The notes: a model not told the origin generated them from the letters alone. A stretch of 64,000 bases of DNA from Paenibacillus sp. (GCA_023512345.1 JAILZT010000001.1:540084-604083); one strand, 5' to 3'. Positions 1 to 8,838 are shown, counted from the stretch's first letter. Numbers and translations are program-made.

Positions 1-1
1 C

Positions 2-163
2 CACAACCAATTGCTAAGCTATAGTTTGAAAGTCCCTCATCTGATAGATTTCCACCTACTCCTCGCAACTAATCTGAAGCAAATCTCAACTGACATAGAA
101 TCAGAAAAATCGCTTCTGCAAAGCGGCGGCCTCCATTATTGGCTCTATAAAAATATAGAGTAA
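2..163 (+). CDS. C-terminal end of an unknown protein (cut by window edge)
   Basis: An open frame enters from the left edge and runs 53 codons to a TAA at 161-163, ending in GGLHYWLYKNIE. The stretch reads like a helical protein tail rich in Leu, Ser and Lys. No family is recognised. It lies 83 bases upstream of the RiPP precursor on the same strand, so it could be a maturation or export gene of that cluster, but nothing in the residues proves it. A chance open frame of this length in AT-rich DNA is possible. Confidence 0.4.
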   Translation, partial: HNQLLSYSLKVPHLIDFHLLLATNLKQISTDIESEKSLLQSGGLHYWLYKNIE

Positions 164-195
164 TCCTAGTAAATAATAATAGTATTTCAAAAAAA

Positions 196-214
196 CCTAT
201 GTTATATTCATAGG
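196..214 (+). promoter_or_regulatory. Inverted repeat before the RiPP precursor
   Basis: CCTATG (196-201) and CATAGG (209-214) form a perfect 6-bp inverted repeat around an AT-rich 7-base centre containing TATATT. It lies 33 bases upstream of the TTG start. It could be an operator overlapping a -10 element, or a short RNA hairpin. No convincing -35 box was found at the right distance. Confidence 0.3.
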
Positions 215-246
215 GAAAAATATCCATAAAAGGAAGGGTGATTAAT

Positions 247-486
247 TTGTCAGAAATGACTCTTACAAATCAAGTGATTCAAAAGGCCTGGGAAGATCCT
301 AGTTTTAAGCAGCGATTGCTCTCTGATCCAAAAGCAGCACTTAAAGAAGCATTAGGCATAATCATTCCCGATACGGTTTCATTAAAAGCTGTAGAAGAAG
401 GCTCCAATGAATTCTACCTCGTCATTCCTCCTAGTCCATCATCAGGAATCCTGAAAACCGATGCAAGTACTCAGGGTTCCTGGTAA
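247..486 (+). CDS. NHLP-leader RiPP precursor peptide
   Basis: A 79-80-residue precursor with a nitrile-hydratase-alpha-like leader (NHLP family, used by proteusin-type RiPPs). The visible leader signature is VIQKAWEDPSFKQRLLSDP followed by KAALKEALGIIIPD and ending YLVIPPSPSSG. The last dozen or so residues (ILKTDASTQGSW, with Thr, Ser and Trp) would be a very short core. The usual Gly-Gly cleavage motif before the core is missing. A longer reading with GTG at 238 abuts the Shine-Dalgarno AGGAAGG (231-237) with no spacer, so the TTG at 247, nine bases downstream of it, is the better start. No maturase, protease or exporter is found to the right; they may lie left of the window or be absent. 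Leader family is clear; final product unknown. Confidence 0.8.
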   Translation: MSEMTLTNQVIQKAWEDPSFKQRLLSDPKAALKEALGIIIPDTVSLKAVEEGSNEFYLVIPPSPSSGILKTDASTQGSW

Positions 487-502
487 AACATCATGTCCAA
501 CT

Positions 503-2392
503 TTATAAGGAGTGGGGATCTTCCGAGGGCGCTGCCAAGGGCAGCATGATAATAGCTTCGGTCCCTGCTCCTTTTTTGCTGCGAAAAGTAACCTCTCCTT
601 GCATCACCTCTATGATCCGAAACGTAACCATCAGTCCCAATCCGGTCCCCTTGTTCTTTTGGGAAAAATAAGGCTCTCCAAGCCGGAGAAGCGCTTCTGG
701 ATTCATACCTTCACCATTATCCTTAACATGTATGAATACTTTGTTTCCCTTCCCGTGAGCTGATATATGTATGGTTCCCTCGTCATGAAATGCTTCAATA
801 CTATTCTTGATGATATTAATTAACGCCTGCTTGAACTTCGATGAATTCCCCTTTATCCAGAGATCATTTTTTACATCAAGTATCATTTTTCCATTATTCA
901 GATGACATAGAGGAAGCAGAATACTCTCAATATGCTTAAATTCATCAAAGACATTAAGTACTGAAACTTGCTCGAATTCAGGTTTGGCAAAAGTAAGAAA
1001 GTCCGTAATAATGTTAGATGCCCGATCTAGCTCACTGAGAGCCATGGTCATATACTTCTTCTCATCACCATTCGACTTCTCACTGAGCAGCTGCAGAAAT
1101 CCCCTTGTTACCTGTAGTGGATTTCGCACTTCATGAGCTACGGAAGCCGCAAGCTCGCTAATAATCTGCACTTTCTCTGAACGCTGGAGCTCATTGTTGA
1201 ATAATTCAAGTTCTTTGGAGTATTTAACGATCTGATTATGGTCTAGTGCAAGTCTTCGTCCTAAAATAACGATCAAAGACAAAATAAAAACAACAAGCGC
1301 CCACTTCCAATAGGATAAATCATAATTTCCGTCACGAACAAAATACCAGATCAACTCCAAGACCCCAGTAAGCGCTGCGGTCCCAAAACCAATCGCGAAA
1401 ATAATCGCATCCTTATTGCGGCGGACGGAGAAGATAATTACACATGATATCAGCAAAACAAATTGGAAAATCATTATAAATCCAATAATTCTAGTGGAGA
1501 CAAAATAATATAATTCAACAAATTGGTTCCCCGAAAGGAGGTTGATAAACATGCAGATTAAGCAAAACACTGAATATAAAACTTGAAACTTACGAAAACG
1601 TCTAATGATAAAGAACTTGCCTGGCCCAAATATTTTCTCAAACAAAAAGGTAAGCGATGGCAAAAGCGCCAGCAGGGCGAAATCCAAAAACATAATGCTG
1701 ATTGGGCCTAGATAACTATAAAAAGTATAAATAAAAGGTGAGTATGTTATAGACAGGACTCCTGTTGAAGCTATGACTACGGCAAGACCGGACGAAATGG
1801 TAAAGTGCTCCTTGCTTAAGAAAAAGCCACAAACAAACAATATAAGAGCTACAAATAAAAACGCGCTGCCCAAAATAATATCTATTAAGCCATTCTTAAT
1901 ATAATCATGAATTAAAAAATCATGTTCCCCTATAATTACCGTATTTTTTATACCGATTCTATCCTGAAGTGTCTCAGTCCAAATGTATAAGAATTTCCCC
2001 TGGTCCTTTGTACTTAGAGGAAAAAATAACGAATAGTTGTCTTTAATATACCCCCGGTTGCTCTCAAATATAAGGTGATCTTCCACATAAACTTTCGCAT
2101 GCAAGGCATATAAAGTATTGATATACATTGAGGGGGATGACCATGTCATTTCGGGCAAGGGAATACGCGTCCACGCGGAGGATACTCCGATTGGCATCTT
2201 AGGTGTATTTTGGAGCGAGTCCACATCCATCCAATCGGCTGGACCTCTATCATCTCCCCATTTCATCTGCCACTTCGTAATCTCATGCACCGGATTTGAA
2301 CCTGCAGCAGAAGCATGCATATATCCACCGGTTATGAATATAAGAATTAACGCCACAGCTATATTGACAATATTCTTGAACGTCAAACGCAT
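503..2392 (-). CDS. Membrane sensor histidine kinase (copy 2 of tandem pair)
   Basis: A 629-residue two-component sensor kinase. An N-terminal signal/anchor helix (about 8-30) is followed by an extracytoplasmic domain (about 30-165), then about seven hydrophobic segments (about 168-395), a plan like 7TMR-DISM sensors. The cytoplasmic part has HisKA with phospho-acceptor H420 in VAHEVRNP and a HATPase domain with N box (IIKNSIEAF), G1 (DNGEGM) and G2 (GTGLGL), so it should be active. It is the second gene of a pair: its start overlaps the end of the upstream paralogue by 10 bases, implying coupled translation. No response regulator lies beside it, so the partner is unknown; sporulation or biofilm phosphorelay kinases have similar cytoplasmic halves. 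Its 3' end meets the RiPP gene tail to tail with a 16-base gap. Confidence 0.88.
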   Translation of the reverse strand: MRLTFKNIVNIAVALILIFITGGYMHASAAGSNPVHEITKWQMKWGDDRGPADWMDVDSLQNTPKMPIGVSSAWTRIPLPEMTWSSPSMYINTLYALHAKVYVEDHLIFESNRGYIKDNYSLFFPLSTKDQGKFLYIWTETLQDRIGIKNTVIIGEHDFLIHDYIKNGLIDIILGSAFLFVALILFVCGFFLSKEHFTISSGLAVVIASTGVLSITYSPFIYTFYSYLGPISIMFLDFALLALLPSLTFLFEKIFGPGKFFIIRRFRKFQVLYSVFCLICMFINLLSGNQFVELYYFVSTRIIGFIMIFQFVLLISCVIIFSVRRNKDAIIFAIGFGTAALTGVLELIWYFVRDGNYDLSYWKWALVVFILSLIVILGRRLALDHNQIVKYSKELELFNNELQRSEKVQIISELAASVAHEVRNPLQVTRGFLQLLSEKSNGDEKKYMTMALSELDRASNIITDFLTFAKPEFEQVSVLNVFDEFKHIESILLPLCHLNNGKMILDVKNDLWIKGNSSKFKQALINIIKNSIEAFHDEGTIHISAHGKGNKVFIHVKDNGEGMNPEALLRLGEPYFSQKNKGTGLGLMVTFRIIEVMQGEVTFRSKKGAGTEAIIMLPLAAPSEDPHSL

Positions 2393-4317
2393 GCAAGCAC
2401 CTCCTTCTCTTCAGAGTAGGCTACAGGAAGCTTAACAATAACTTCAGTGCCCTCCCCCAATTGGCTATGGAATTTAATGGTGCCCCCCATGGCTTCAATA
2501 ATCCGGAAAGTAACCATAAGTCCAAGGCCTGTCCCTTTGCTCTTATTAGAGTAATAGGGTTCTCCCAGCCGAGCTAACTCACTGCTCTTCATTCCCTCAC
2601 CATTATCCAGAACACTTATAATTATGTAGGTTCCTGACTGCCATACAGTGATGGTAATGAGTCCATTTTCCTGTAGAGATTCCACACTATTTTTAAGGAT
2701 ATTAATAAATGCCTGTTTGAGTTTCGACGAGCTTCCTTTAACAAAAAGTCCCGTGTTCAGTTTCAGTATTATTTCTGCAGCCCGCAAATTGGCTAACGGG
2801 ATCAAAACCCCTGCCACATGCTTCAATTCCCCAGAAACGTCAAGCAGATCCGCCGACTCCATCTCCGGCTTGGCAAAGGTAAGGAAATCCGTAATAATCA
2901 ACGACGCTCTGTCCAGCTCCGTCATCGCCATTTGGAAATACTCTTTCTCCTTTTGGCCTGATCTTTCACCCAAGATCTGAAGGAAGCCCCGTGTAACATG
3001 TAACGGATTTTGTACTTCATGAGCAACAGATGCAGCCAATTCGCTGATAATCTCCATTTTCTCGGATCGCTGCAGGTCGTTATTAAACTTCTCTAGGTCG
3101 CGGGAATAAAGTACAACCTGCTCATGGCTGCTAAAAAAACCTTTACCCATTATAACGATTAGTGAGATTACTAGGACGATCACTCCCCACTTCCACCAAT
3201 ACAAATGGTAGCTCCCGTCGGAGACGGTGTACATGACTAGATCCGTAAGAGATGTGATCGCTAAAAAAGCAAAACCTCCAGAAAAAATCATGGCATCCAC
3301 CTTGCCGCGAAAGGCATCACTCACTGCTAAACTCAGTAAAAGTAGAAATTGTATCAGCATTAACACTACCGTTAGGTTCTCTGCATATTGGATCAGTCCA
3401 CCTAAGCGGTAGGATAGACATAAGTTAAGAATCCACAAGCTTAGACATAGCAGAGTATAACCGACCATACCTTTGCGAAGCTTGATTACAAGAGCATGAT
3501 GCTTACCGTGATCAAACATTTTCTCGAACAATAGGATCGATGATAATAGCAAAGTAAATAAGGACAGCCCATAACAAATATCCACTGCTCTGCTGGAGCT
3601 TAGAACAAGCGGGAGAGAAGGAGAATTTGTAATAATCAATGCTCCACTAGATAAAATCACAAGCATAAGAAAAAAGCCGCTGAAAAACAGCTCTCTTTTC
3701 AAAAACATAAAGCAAACTCCGCAAACTGCAGCCAAAAATACTAATGAAGTACCTATGAAGATGTCCATGATATCCTGCTTTACGTATAAAGCTAGCAGTT
3801 TACCATAATTCCCCGTTAAAATGCTGCCTGCTATGCCCAACTTCCCATCACTGTTGCCACTGCTCCATATGTAAAGCTGATCTTGAGATTGATCTTTAGA
3901 TAAGGGAATTAGAATCTTGCTTCCTTTGAACGGGTCTGTACCTTTTGAGCTGTATATTAATGCGTTCTTCGCAAATGCCTTGATATCCTGCCCGTACACT
4001 TTATCAATCAACACTGCAGAGTTATCTTTGACCTTTGGCAAGGAAATACGCATCCAGGCAGCTGATATCCCAGTTGGTGCTTCTAACCCCTTACTGTTAG
4101 AGCTGATTCTCATCCAGTCCTTTTCAGAACGGTCTATTATGTCCACCGAAAATGGAGGTGAAGGAGCAGTATCTCCATTCATCCATTTCATTTCCCATCC
4201 CGTTAGCGCAGAACCCGCTGGCCCGCCCCACTTCAGAACAATCCCTAGAGATAATATGGAAATTAGCAGCAGTGTGACTACTAAGATCACTACCACCTTA
4301 TGTAAAGAAAACCTCAT
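2383..4317 (-). CDS. Membrane sensor histidine kinase (copy 1 of tandem pair)
   Basis: A 644-residue paralogue of the following kinase with the same plan: signal/anchor helix, extracytoplasmic domain, about seven membrane helices, then HisKA and HATPase_c. Visible motifs are VAHEVQNPLH (phospho-acceptor His near residue 434), ILKNSVES (N box), DNGEGM and GTGLGL. Both copies share the sensor-domain stretches WxMKWxxxxxPxP and GxSxAWxRIxLP, so they arose by duplication and then diverged in the loops. It begins the two-gene transcript; the first base of its ATG is 256 bases from the divergent acidic-protein gene. The ligand is not evident. The N-terminal domain could sense a surface or envelope signal. 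Confidence 0.88.
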   Translation of the reverse strand: MRFSLHKVVVILVVTLLLISILSLGIVLKWGGPAGSALTGWEMKWMNGDTAPSPPFSVDIIDRSEKDWMRISSNSKGLEAPTGISAAWMRISLPKVKDNSAVLIDKVYGQDIKAFAKNALIYSSKGTDPFKGSKILIPLSKDQSQDQLYIWSSGNSDGKLGIAGSILTGNYGKLLALYVKQDIMDIFIGTSLVFLAAVCGVCFMFLKRELFFSGFFLMLVILSSGALIITNSPSLPLVLSSSRAVDICYGLSLFTLLLSSILLFEKMFDHGKHHALVIKLRKGMVGYTLLCLSLWILNLCLSYRLGGLIQYAENLTVVLMLIQFLLLLSLAVSDAFRGKVDAMIFSGGFAFLAITSLTDLVMYTVSDGSYHLYWWKWGVIVLVISLIVIMGKGFFSSHEQVVLYSRDLEKFNNDLQRSEKMEIISELAASVAHEVQNPLHVTRGFLQILGERSGQKEKEYFQMAMTELDRASLIITDFLTFAKPEMESADLLDVSGELKHVAGVLIPLANLRAAEIILKLNTGLFVKGSSSKLKQAFINILKNSVESLQENGLITITVWQSGTYIIISVLDNGEGMKSSELARLGEPYYSNKSKGTGLGLMVTFRIIEAMGGTIKFHSQLGEGTEVIVKLPVAYSEEKEVLACV

Positions 4318-4382
4318 GTTGACACCTCAGTAGATCATTAATTGTAAATATCTAGTTCATATGATATTAATTTTCGACACGC

Positions 4383-4436
4383 TTCGAGGTATACCTGCCT
4401 TAATTTGCAAATAACCTCGAAATGAAGGCAGATTTT
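4383..4436 (+). promoter_or_regulatory. Interleaved stems: pseudoknot or terminator/antiterminator switch
   Basis: Two perfect stems are interleaved. TTCGAGGT (4383-4390) pairs with ACCTCGAA (4414-4421), and CTGCCTT (4395-4401) pairs with AAGGCAG (4425-4431). The second stem is followed by ATTTTTATG, like an intrinsic terminator. The two can only form together as a pseudoknot, or else exclude each other. The site lies in the leader of the acidic-protein gene, 138 bases before its ATG. A regulatory role is inferred. Confidence 0.4.
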
Positions 4437-4573
4437 TATGAGACATGGTTAAGGCTTGCCCGAACTGAATATATTAAGAATGATGGATCTATCCAATCCG
4501 ATTCGTATCCCTGCAAAAGGGTAAAGAATTATATACAGCAATTGATATCCTTATGCACCTGGAGGACAACCTA

Positions 4574-5275
4574 ATGAGCAATGTTAAATCGACTAATAAA
4601 AATGCTAACGAGCCAGACTCTTTGATTACCGAACGCGATATTGACGTGAATTTCGGTCTATTCCAGGAAGATTCATTCCCAGATGCACTTGCGGATCAGA
4701 ATCAAATAGAGGCGATTAATCATGCGCTTCCTAAAGAAGAAGATGCTGACAACGAAATAAAAGGATCAATGGAAAGGGAGCTGAACAGTATGGCTGATAG
4801 ATATAACAAGACTGAAGCAGATATCGCTTATGAACGTTACAATAAATCAGGGAATATCATTCCACCGGAAGCCGATATCCCAGTGAATGACTTAGGTGAC
4901 CCTATACTAGCCACACCCGTCGGCCTCAATGATGCGGTCATAGAAGATTCGGACTCCGTTTTACTCCATGATGAGCATCTCTCAAAGGACATTGGATTAA
5001 ATCATTCATATGCTCCGGAAAGAGATGAAGTGCTGGAGTCGGATGCCATTCAGATCGCTAGCGCTGCTGGGCTGACTGGGAGCGCTATAGATTATGCCGA
5101 GGACGATGAACTGGGCGGCGAGAATGAACTGGATAGCGAGGAAGAAGAATATATTCCTCTAGAGGATGTGCCGGATGCCGATGACATTGAGGAGGATACC
5201 CCCGTGGATCCTTCCTCTCCACCACTTGAAATAGTACACGGCACTGATCTACTTAATGGTTCAACGGGAGAGTAA
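4574..5275 (+). CDS. Strongly acidic protein of unknown function
   Basis: A 233-residue soluble protein without signal peptide or membrane helix, very rich in Asp, Glu and Asn, with an acidic tail (runs such as EDDELGGENELDSEEEEY) and near-central PPEADIPVNDLGDP. An ATG at 4553 is in frame, but GGAGGA at 4561-4566 sits 7 bases before the ATG at 4574, so the shorter start is chosen. No domain is recognised; composition suggests a largely unstructured or ion-binding protein. It is a single gene with its own terminator, divergent from the kinase pair. A possible RNA switch lies in its leader. Function not assigned. Confidence 0.7.
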   Translation: MSNVKSTNKNANEPDSLITERDIDVNFGLFQEDSFPDALADQNQIEAINHALPKEEDADNEIKGSMERELNSMADRYNKTEADIAYERYNKSGNIIPPEADIPVNDLGDPILATPVGLNDAVIEDSDSVLLHDEHLSKDIGLNHSYAPERDEVLESDAIQIASAAGLTGSAIDYAEDDELGGENELDSEEEEYIPLEDVPDADDIEEDTPVDPSSPPLEIVHGTDLLNGSTGE

Positions 5276-5302
5276 AATCCATTGTCGAACACTTTTTGTT
5301 AT

Positions 5303-5344
5303 AAAGGGTTATCTCTAGCCTTAGGCTTGGGATAACCCTTTTAT
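5303..5344 (+). terminator. Intrinsic terminator after the acidic-protein gene
   Basis: AAAGGGTTATC (5303-5313) and GATAACCCTTTT (5331-5342) form an 11-bp stem with an A tract before and a T tract after, 27 bases past the stop codon. Confidence 0.85.
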
Positions 5345-5438
5345 GTGATTGTCGACTTTTTTTGCAAATCCCGTAATAAACAAGTTATGATAATCTAAGA
5401 TATTCGAGATCATTTAAGCTAAAGGAGAGACGTAAAAA

Positions 5439-6179
5439 GTGAAATTCACTAAAAACAAACCAGCCCTATTCTTGATCATGATGTGCTTACTGATGGTCAT
5501 TGCAGCTGGCTGCGGCAACAAACCAGGCAATAACAGTAATGAGAACGTCAATAATGGAACCAGTAGTGGGGCAGGTGGCAATACCGCAACTACGGAGCCT
5601 ACTGCTGCACCTGTGGAAACCGCTGCGGCACCAACGGAAGGTGTTCCTTCGGAAACAGCCAGCCATCCTATTGTTACTATTGAGATGGACAACGGTGACA
5701 TTATCAAAGCTGAGCTTTACCCTGAGGTTGCCCCGAATACGGTAAATAATTTCATCTCGCTGATTCAAAAGGGATTTTATAACGGCACCATATACCATAG
5801 AGTTATTCCAGGCTTCATGATTCAAGGTGGTGACCCAGATGGTACAGGTATGGGCGGACCAGGATACGGCATAACTGGAGAATTCACCAGTAATGGATTT
5901 GTAAATAACCTGCTGCATACAGAAGGAGTTCTATCCATGGCTAGATCACAGGATCCTAACTCCGCTGGATCTCAATTTTTCATAATGACAGCAACTTCTC
6001 CGCATCTGGATGGAGACTATGCTCCTTTTGGTAAAGTTACAGAGGGCATTGAAGTCGTCACTGCCATCGTCAACCTTCCCCGAGACAGCAATGACCGTCC
6101 GGAGCAGCCACCTGTGATGAAGAAAGTAACCGTTGATACACTTGGTGTCACTTACCCAGAGCCACAGAAAGCACAATAA
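5439..6179 (+). CDS. Cyclophilin-type peptidyl-prolyl isomerase lipoprotein
   Basis: A 246-residue lipoprotein. A signal sequence ends in the lipobox IAAGC (Cys near residue 25), followed by a linker rich in Asn, Thr, Pro and Ala (about 26-75), then a compact cyclophilin domain (about 78-235). Cyclophilin hallmarks are visible: FYNGTIYHRVIPGFMIQGGD, with the catalytic Arg in YHRV, the SQFFIM motif, and the HLDGDYAPFGKV region. It should catalyse cis-trans isomerisation of Xaa-Pro bonds and assist folding of exported proteins on the outer face of the membrane. A good ribosome binding site (AAAGGAGAG) precedes the ATG. It is a single gene between two terminators. Confidence 0.93.
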   Translation: MKFTKNKPALFLIMMCLLMVIAAGCGNKPGNNSNENVNNGTSSGAGGNTATTEPTAAPVETAAAPTEGVPSETASHPIVTIEMDNGDIIKAELYPEVAPNTVNNFISLIQKGFYNGTIYHRVIPGFMIQGGDPDGTGMGGPGYGITGEFTSNGFVNNLLHTEGVLSMARSQDPNSAGSQFFIMTATSPHLDGDYAPFGKVTEGIEVVTAIVNLPRDSNDRPEQPPVMKKVTVDTLGVTYPEPQKAQ

Positions 6180-6201
6180 TTAAAAGTCGCTGTTCAAAAA
6201 T

Positions 6202-6254
6202 AAAACTCGGCAACTCTCCCTTGAACGTTCGGGACGAGCTTGCCGAGTTTTTTG
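6202..6254. terminator. Bidirectional intrinsic terminator
   Basis: AAACTCGGCAA (6203-6213) pairs with TTGCCGAGTTTTTT (6240-6253). With A and T tracts on both sides it can serve the cyclophilin gene on the plus strand and the dehydrogenase gene on the minus strand. Confidence 0.85.
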
Positions 6255-6282
6255 TTCTTTGTTAGTCCATCAGTTCACACGT

Positions 6283-7377
6283 TTATCTTCTACTGAGCGC
6301 ATGGTGCCCGTCACGCAGGAATGTACTTCGGCTGTTTTTGAGCAAATTAATGCGTTCTAATGCGAGTTGATCTGCGGCTGCATAGGTGGGAATGCCTCTT
6401 GTGCGTGAAATCTCCAAAACACGTGTAATATTGTCATAAATCTTCGACACCTGCTTATACGCACGTTCCTGATTATAACCATTCAGTTCATCAGCGATAT
6501 TAATGACTCCACCCGCATTAATAACATAATCCGGTGCGTACACAATGCCTAATTCATGGAGAGCATCGCCATGACGCGGCTCTTTTAGCTGATTGTTAGC
6601 TGCGCCTGCAATTACCTTTGCCTTAATAAGCGGCAGTGACTCGTCATTAATCGTGGCACCCAGTGCGCACGGGGCATAAATATCACAGTCTGCGCTGACA
6701 ATTTCAGCAGGATCAACCGCCTTAGCACCATAGGCTTCAACGGCACGTTGCACAGCCTCCTTGTGAATATCTGTAACGATGAGCTTCGCACCCTCTTCGT
6801 GCAGATATTTGCACAAAGTAAATGCCACATTCCCTACACCTTGAACAGCTACCGTCTTTCCTTCCAGTGAGTCAGAGCCGAAGGCTGCTTTGGCTGCGGC
6901 TTTCATCCCTCGGTATACCCCAAAAGCTGTTGCCGGGGAAGGATTGCCGGAAGATCCGTATGTAGGTGATGTACCCGTAACATAATTTGTCTCTTGATAA
7001 ATAATGTTCATATCTTCTTCCGTTGTCCCTACATCTTCGGCAGTAATATAACGTCCATTTAAACCTTGTATGTATCTGCCGAAGGCGCGGAACATGGCTT
7101 CGTTTTTATCTTTTTTGGGATCACCGATGATAACTGTCTTGCCTCCGCCCAAATTCAGACCGGATATAGCATTCTTGTAAGTCATACCTTTAGCCAACCG
7201 TAGAGCGTCAACGATCGCCTCTTCCTCTGAGGCATATGTCCACATCCGTGTTCCACCCAATGCGGGTCCCAGCGTCGTATCATGAATCGCAATAATTGCC
7301 TTTAATCCTGAGGCTTTGTCCTGACAAAACAGCAATTCCTCATAATCGTCCCTCTCCAATGCTGCAAATAACTCCAT
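6283..7377 (-). CDS. bcd: Leucine dehydrogenase
   Basis: A 364-residue NAD-dependent branched-chain amino acid dehydrogenase converting Leu, Val and Ile to their 2-oxo acids. From memory it is close to B. subtilis Bcd/YqiT over its whole length. Visible are the substrate-binding segment ALGGTRMW, the catalytic-lysine region [10 protein letters not shown], the Rossmann motif [10 protein letters not shown] and the conserved end HALSRR. The open frame extends ten codons further upstream, but the Bcd-type N-terminus MELFAALE starts at 7377, with AGGAG ten bases before it. Branched-chain oxo acids feed iso/anteiso fatty acid synthesis in this group. It stands alone here rather than in a bkd operon. 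Confidence 0.93.
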   Translation of the reverse strand: MELFAALERDDYEELLFCQDKASGLKAIIAIHDTTLGPALGGTRMWTYASEEEAIVDALRLAKGMTYKNAISGLNLGGGKTVIIGDPKKDKNEAMFRAFGRYIQGLNGRYITAEDVGTTEEDMNIIYQETNYVTGTSPTYGSSGNPSPATAFGVYRGMKAAAKAAFGSDSLEGKTVAVQGVGNVAFTLCKYLHEEGAKLIVTDIHKEAVQRAVEAYGAKAVDPAEIVSADCDIYAPCALGATINDESLPLIKAKVIAGAANNQLKEPRHGDALHELGIVYAPDYVINAGGVINIADELNGYNQERAYKQVSKIYDNITRVLEISRTRGIPTYAAADQLALERINLLKNSRSTFLRDGHHALSRR

Positions 7378-7550
7378 GTTCTCCATTCTCCTATCTCTCT
7401 TTATCATCTCTTTGTGTTTATTATAGACTTCTTACATGCAAAGGTCATGCCTTGTAGCTGATACTGGTGTAGCTGGTGCCGGTGTTACTCCCGCGGCGTA
7501 TATTTTTAAGTAAAATTCAATGGGTGAGGAGATTTACTGTAAAGGAGTAC

Positions 7551-7741
7551 ATTTAGTTGTACATTATACAATTAAAATCCCACAGGCACCTATAAAAATG
7601 AAAATAGTTGCAGTTTATGAATCTATAATTGGGGTTTCACCTATAAAGAGGACTCTCCTCCAGTTTTAGTTGCATAAAGTGCAACTAAAGGAGAATTAGT
7701 CGGCTAAACGCTTCAAATAGTTGCAGAAACTACAACTAAAA
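7551..7741. repeat. Intergenic array A: four AGTTGCA/TGCAACT palindromes
   Basis: The 389-base gap between the dehydrogenase and the next gene holds four short palindromic units beginning TAGTTG at 7554, 7605, 7667 and 7718, so 51, 62 and 51 bases apart. The clearest is TTAGTTGCA-TAAAG-TGCAACTAA. The others read TTTAGTTGT/ACAATTAAA, ATAGTTGCAG/CTATAATTG and ATAGTTGCAGAAACTACAAC. Text between units resembles that of array B near 27.7 kb even though the palindromes differ. No open frame is credible here. The left part, 7378-7540, holds the dehydrogenase promoter region and nothing else recognisable. Confidence 0.75.
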
Positions 7742-7766
7742 CACACCGCTCGATCGAAACACATGC

Positions 7767-8087
7767 TTACTCCCAATATTGATCCGGCCGATACTCGATT
7801 TCCGACTGCACAGATAGTGTCAAACACCTTGAGGATTCGTCATAATCAACCGGATTGTCACCGACATAATACCAGTGCTTAATAACGGGCCCACCCTCCG
7901 GCTCCTCAAAACGAAACACATTCAGCTCGGACTTATGATCAACCACCACCGCCCCTTGCTCACCAGTTACGCCGTGTATTGTAATCAGAGTTAGGTCGCC
8001 TGTTTGATCAAAAGTATAGCTTAGTCCGTCAGTACTGCTAACAAACATTCGGCCTGTTACCGAGTGCTTCACCAACACTCTCTCCAT
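7767..8087 (-). CDS. Small protein of unknown function
   Basis: A 106-residue soluble protein, beta-rich by appearance, with no signal peptide. Distinct features are the stretch GGPVIKHWYYVGDNPVDYDE and the end SEIEYRPDQYWE. The ATG is preceded by GGAGGG at 8 bases. It lies downstream of the pirin gene on the same strand with a 49-base gap and is probably co-transcribed. No family is recognised. The strong ribosome binding site and coherent composition argue it is real. Confidence 0.7.
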   Translation of the reverse strand: MERVLVKHSVTGRMFVSSTDGLSYTFDQTGDLTLITIHGVTGEQGAVVVDHKSELNVFRFEEPEGGPVIKHWYYVGDNPVDYDESSRCLTLSVQSEIEYRPDQYWE

Positions 8088-8136
8088 CGTTCATCCCTCC
8101 TTAAAAGCTTTGCGCAGCAAAGCTCACTCCGTAAGC

Positions 8137-8838
8137 TCAAGGTAAATCAATCAGCATTATAAAAGCACCTTCCGGCGCAACCAGATTAAGCTCACTAACT
8201 CCCTCGATTCGTGCCGAGTCACCCGGGTTCAATAGAGACTCACCGCCTAGTTGCAATAATCCCTCAATTAGATATATAAAAATGCGTCGTCCCGCTTTCT
8301 GGTTAAACACCAGCTCCTGCCCTGCATTCATACGACCTAGATAAATGGTCATATCCTGAGCAATATCCACGACCTCTTCCGAGCCTTCAGCAGCTACAAC
8401 CGGAAGAAGTCTTCCTTCCAGCTTCGCGGGATCAAAGCGTCCCGTAGTGTACGAAGGTGCAGTCCCGCGTGTCCGGGGCATAAACCATAATTGCAGCAGA
8501 CGTACCGGTTCATCCTCTGACGGATTATGCTCGGTATGAATCGCGCCAGTACCTGCCGACATCCGTTGAATCCCACCAAAGGTTGTTTCCGCAACGTTGC
8601 CTAAATTATCCTCATGCCGAAGCCTACCAGTCAGAACAATGGAGACGATCTCCATATCGCTGTGCGGGTGAGCACCAAATCCTCTTCCAGGGGAAATAGT
8701 GTCGTCGTTGCACACCCTCATGGGACCAAATCTTGTATTATCAGGATCGTAGAAATCACCGAACGAAAAGATGTGACTGCCCTTAAGCCAGCCATGATCA
8801 AAACGATGAGCAGAGTCCGCTGTATATACCTGAATCAT
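8137..8838 (-). CDS. Pirin family protein
   Basis: A 233-residue bicupin of the pirin/YhhW type. The N-terminal cupin shows the metal-site pattern GRGFGAHPHSDMEIVSIVLTGRLRHED, with His residues typical of pirins, then GGIQRMSAGTGAIHTEHNP. The C-terminal cupin is degenerate. Some relatives have quercetin dioxygenase activity; the substrate here is unknown. The frame is open for 23 more codons upstream, but GGAGGG stands directly before the ATG at 8838 (MIQVYTADSAHRFDHGW). The first 45 or so codons plus the upstream region are present again as a truncated copy at 14982-15185. Confidence 0.88.
   Translation of the reverse strand: MIQVYTADSAHRFDHGWLKGSHIFSFGDFYDPDNTRFGPMRVCNDDTISPGRGFGAHPHSDMEIVSIVLTGRLRHEDNLGNVAETTFGGIQRMSAGTGAIHTEHNPSEDEPVRLLQLWFMPRTRGTAPSYTTGRFDPAKLEGRLLPVVAAEGSEEVVDIAQDMTIYLGRMNAGQELVFNQKAGRRIFIYLIEGLLQLGGESLLNPGDSARIEGVSELNLVAPEGAFIMLIDLP

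Noticed and set aside
7551-7741. CRISPR array
   Set aside because: Units are short palindromes with unequal spacing and related text between them, not long identical repeats with unique spacers; no cas genes.
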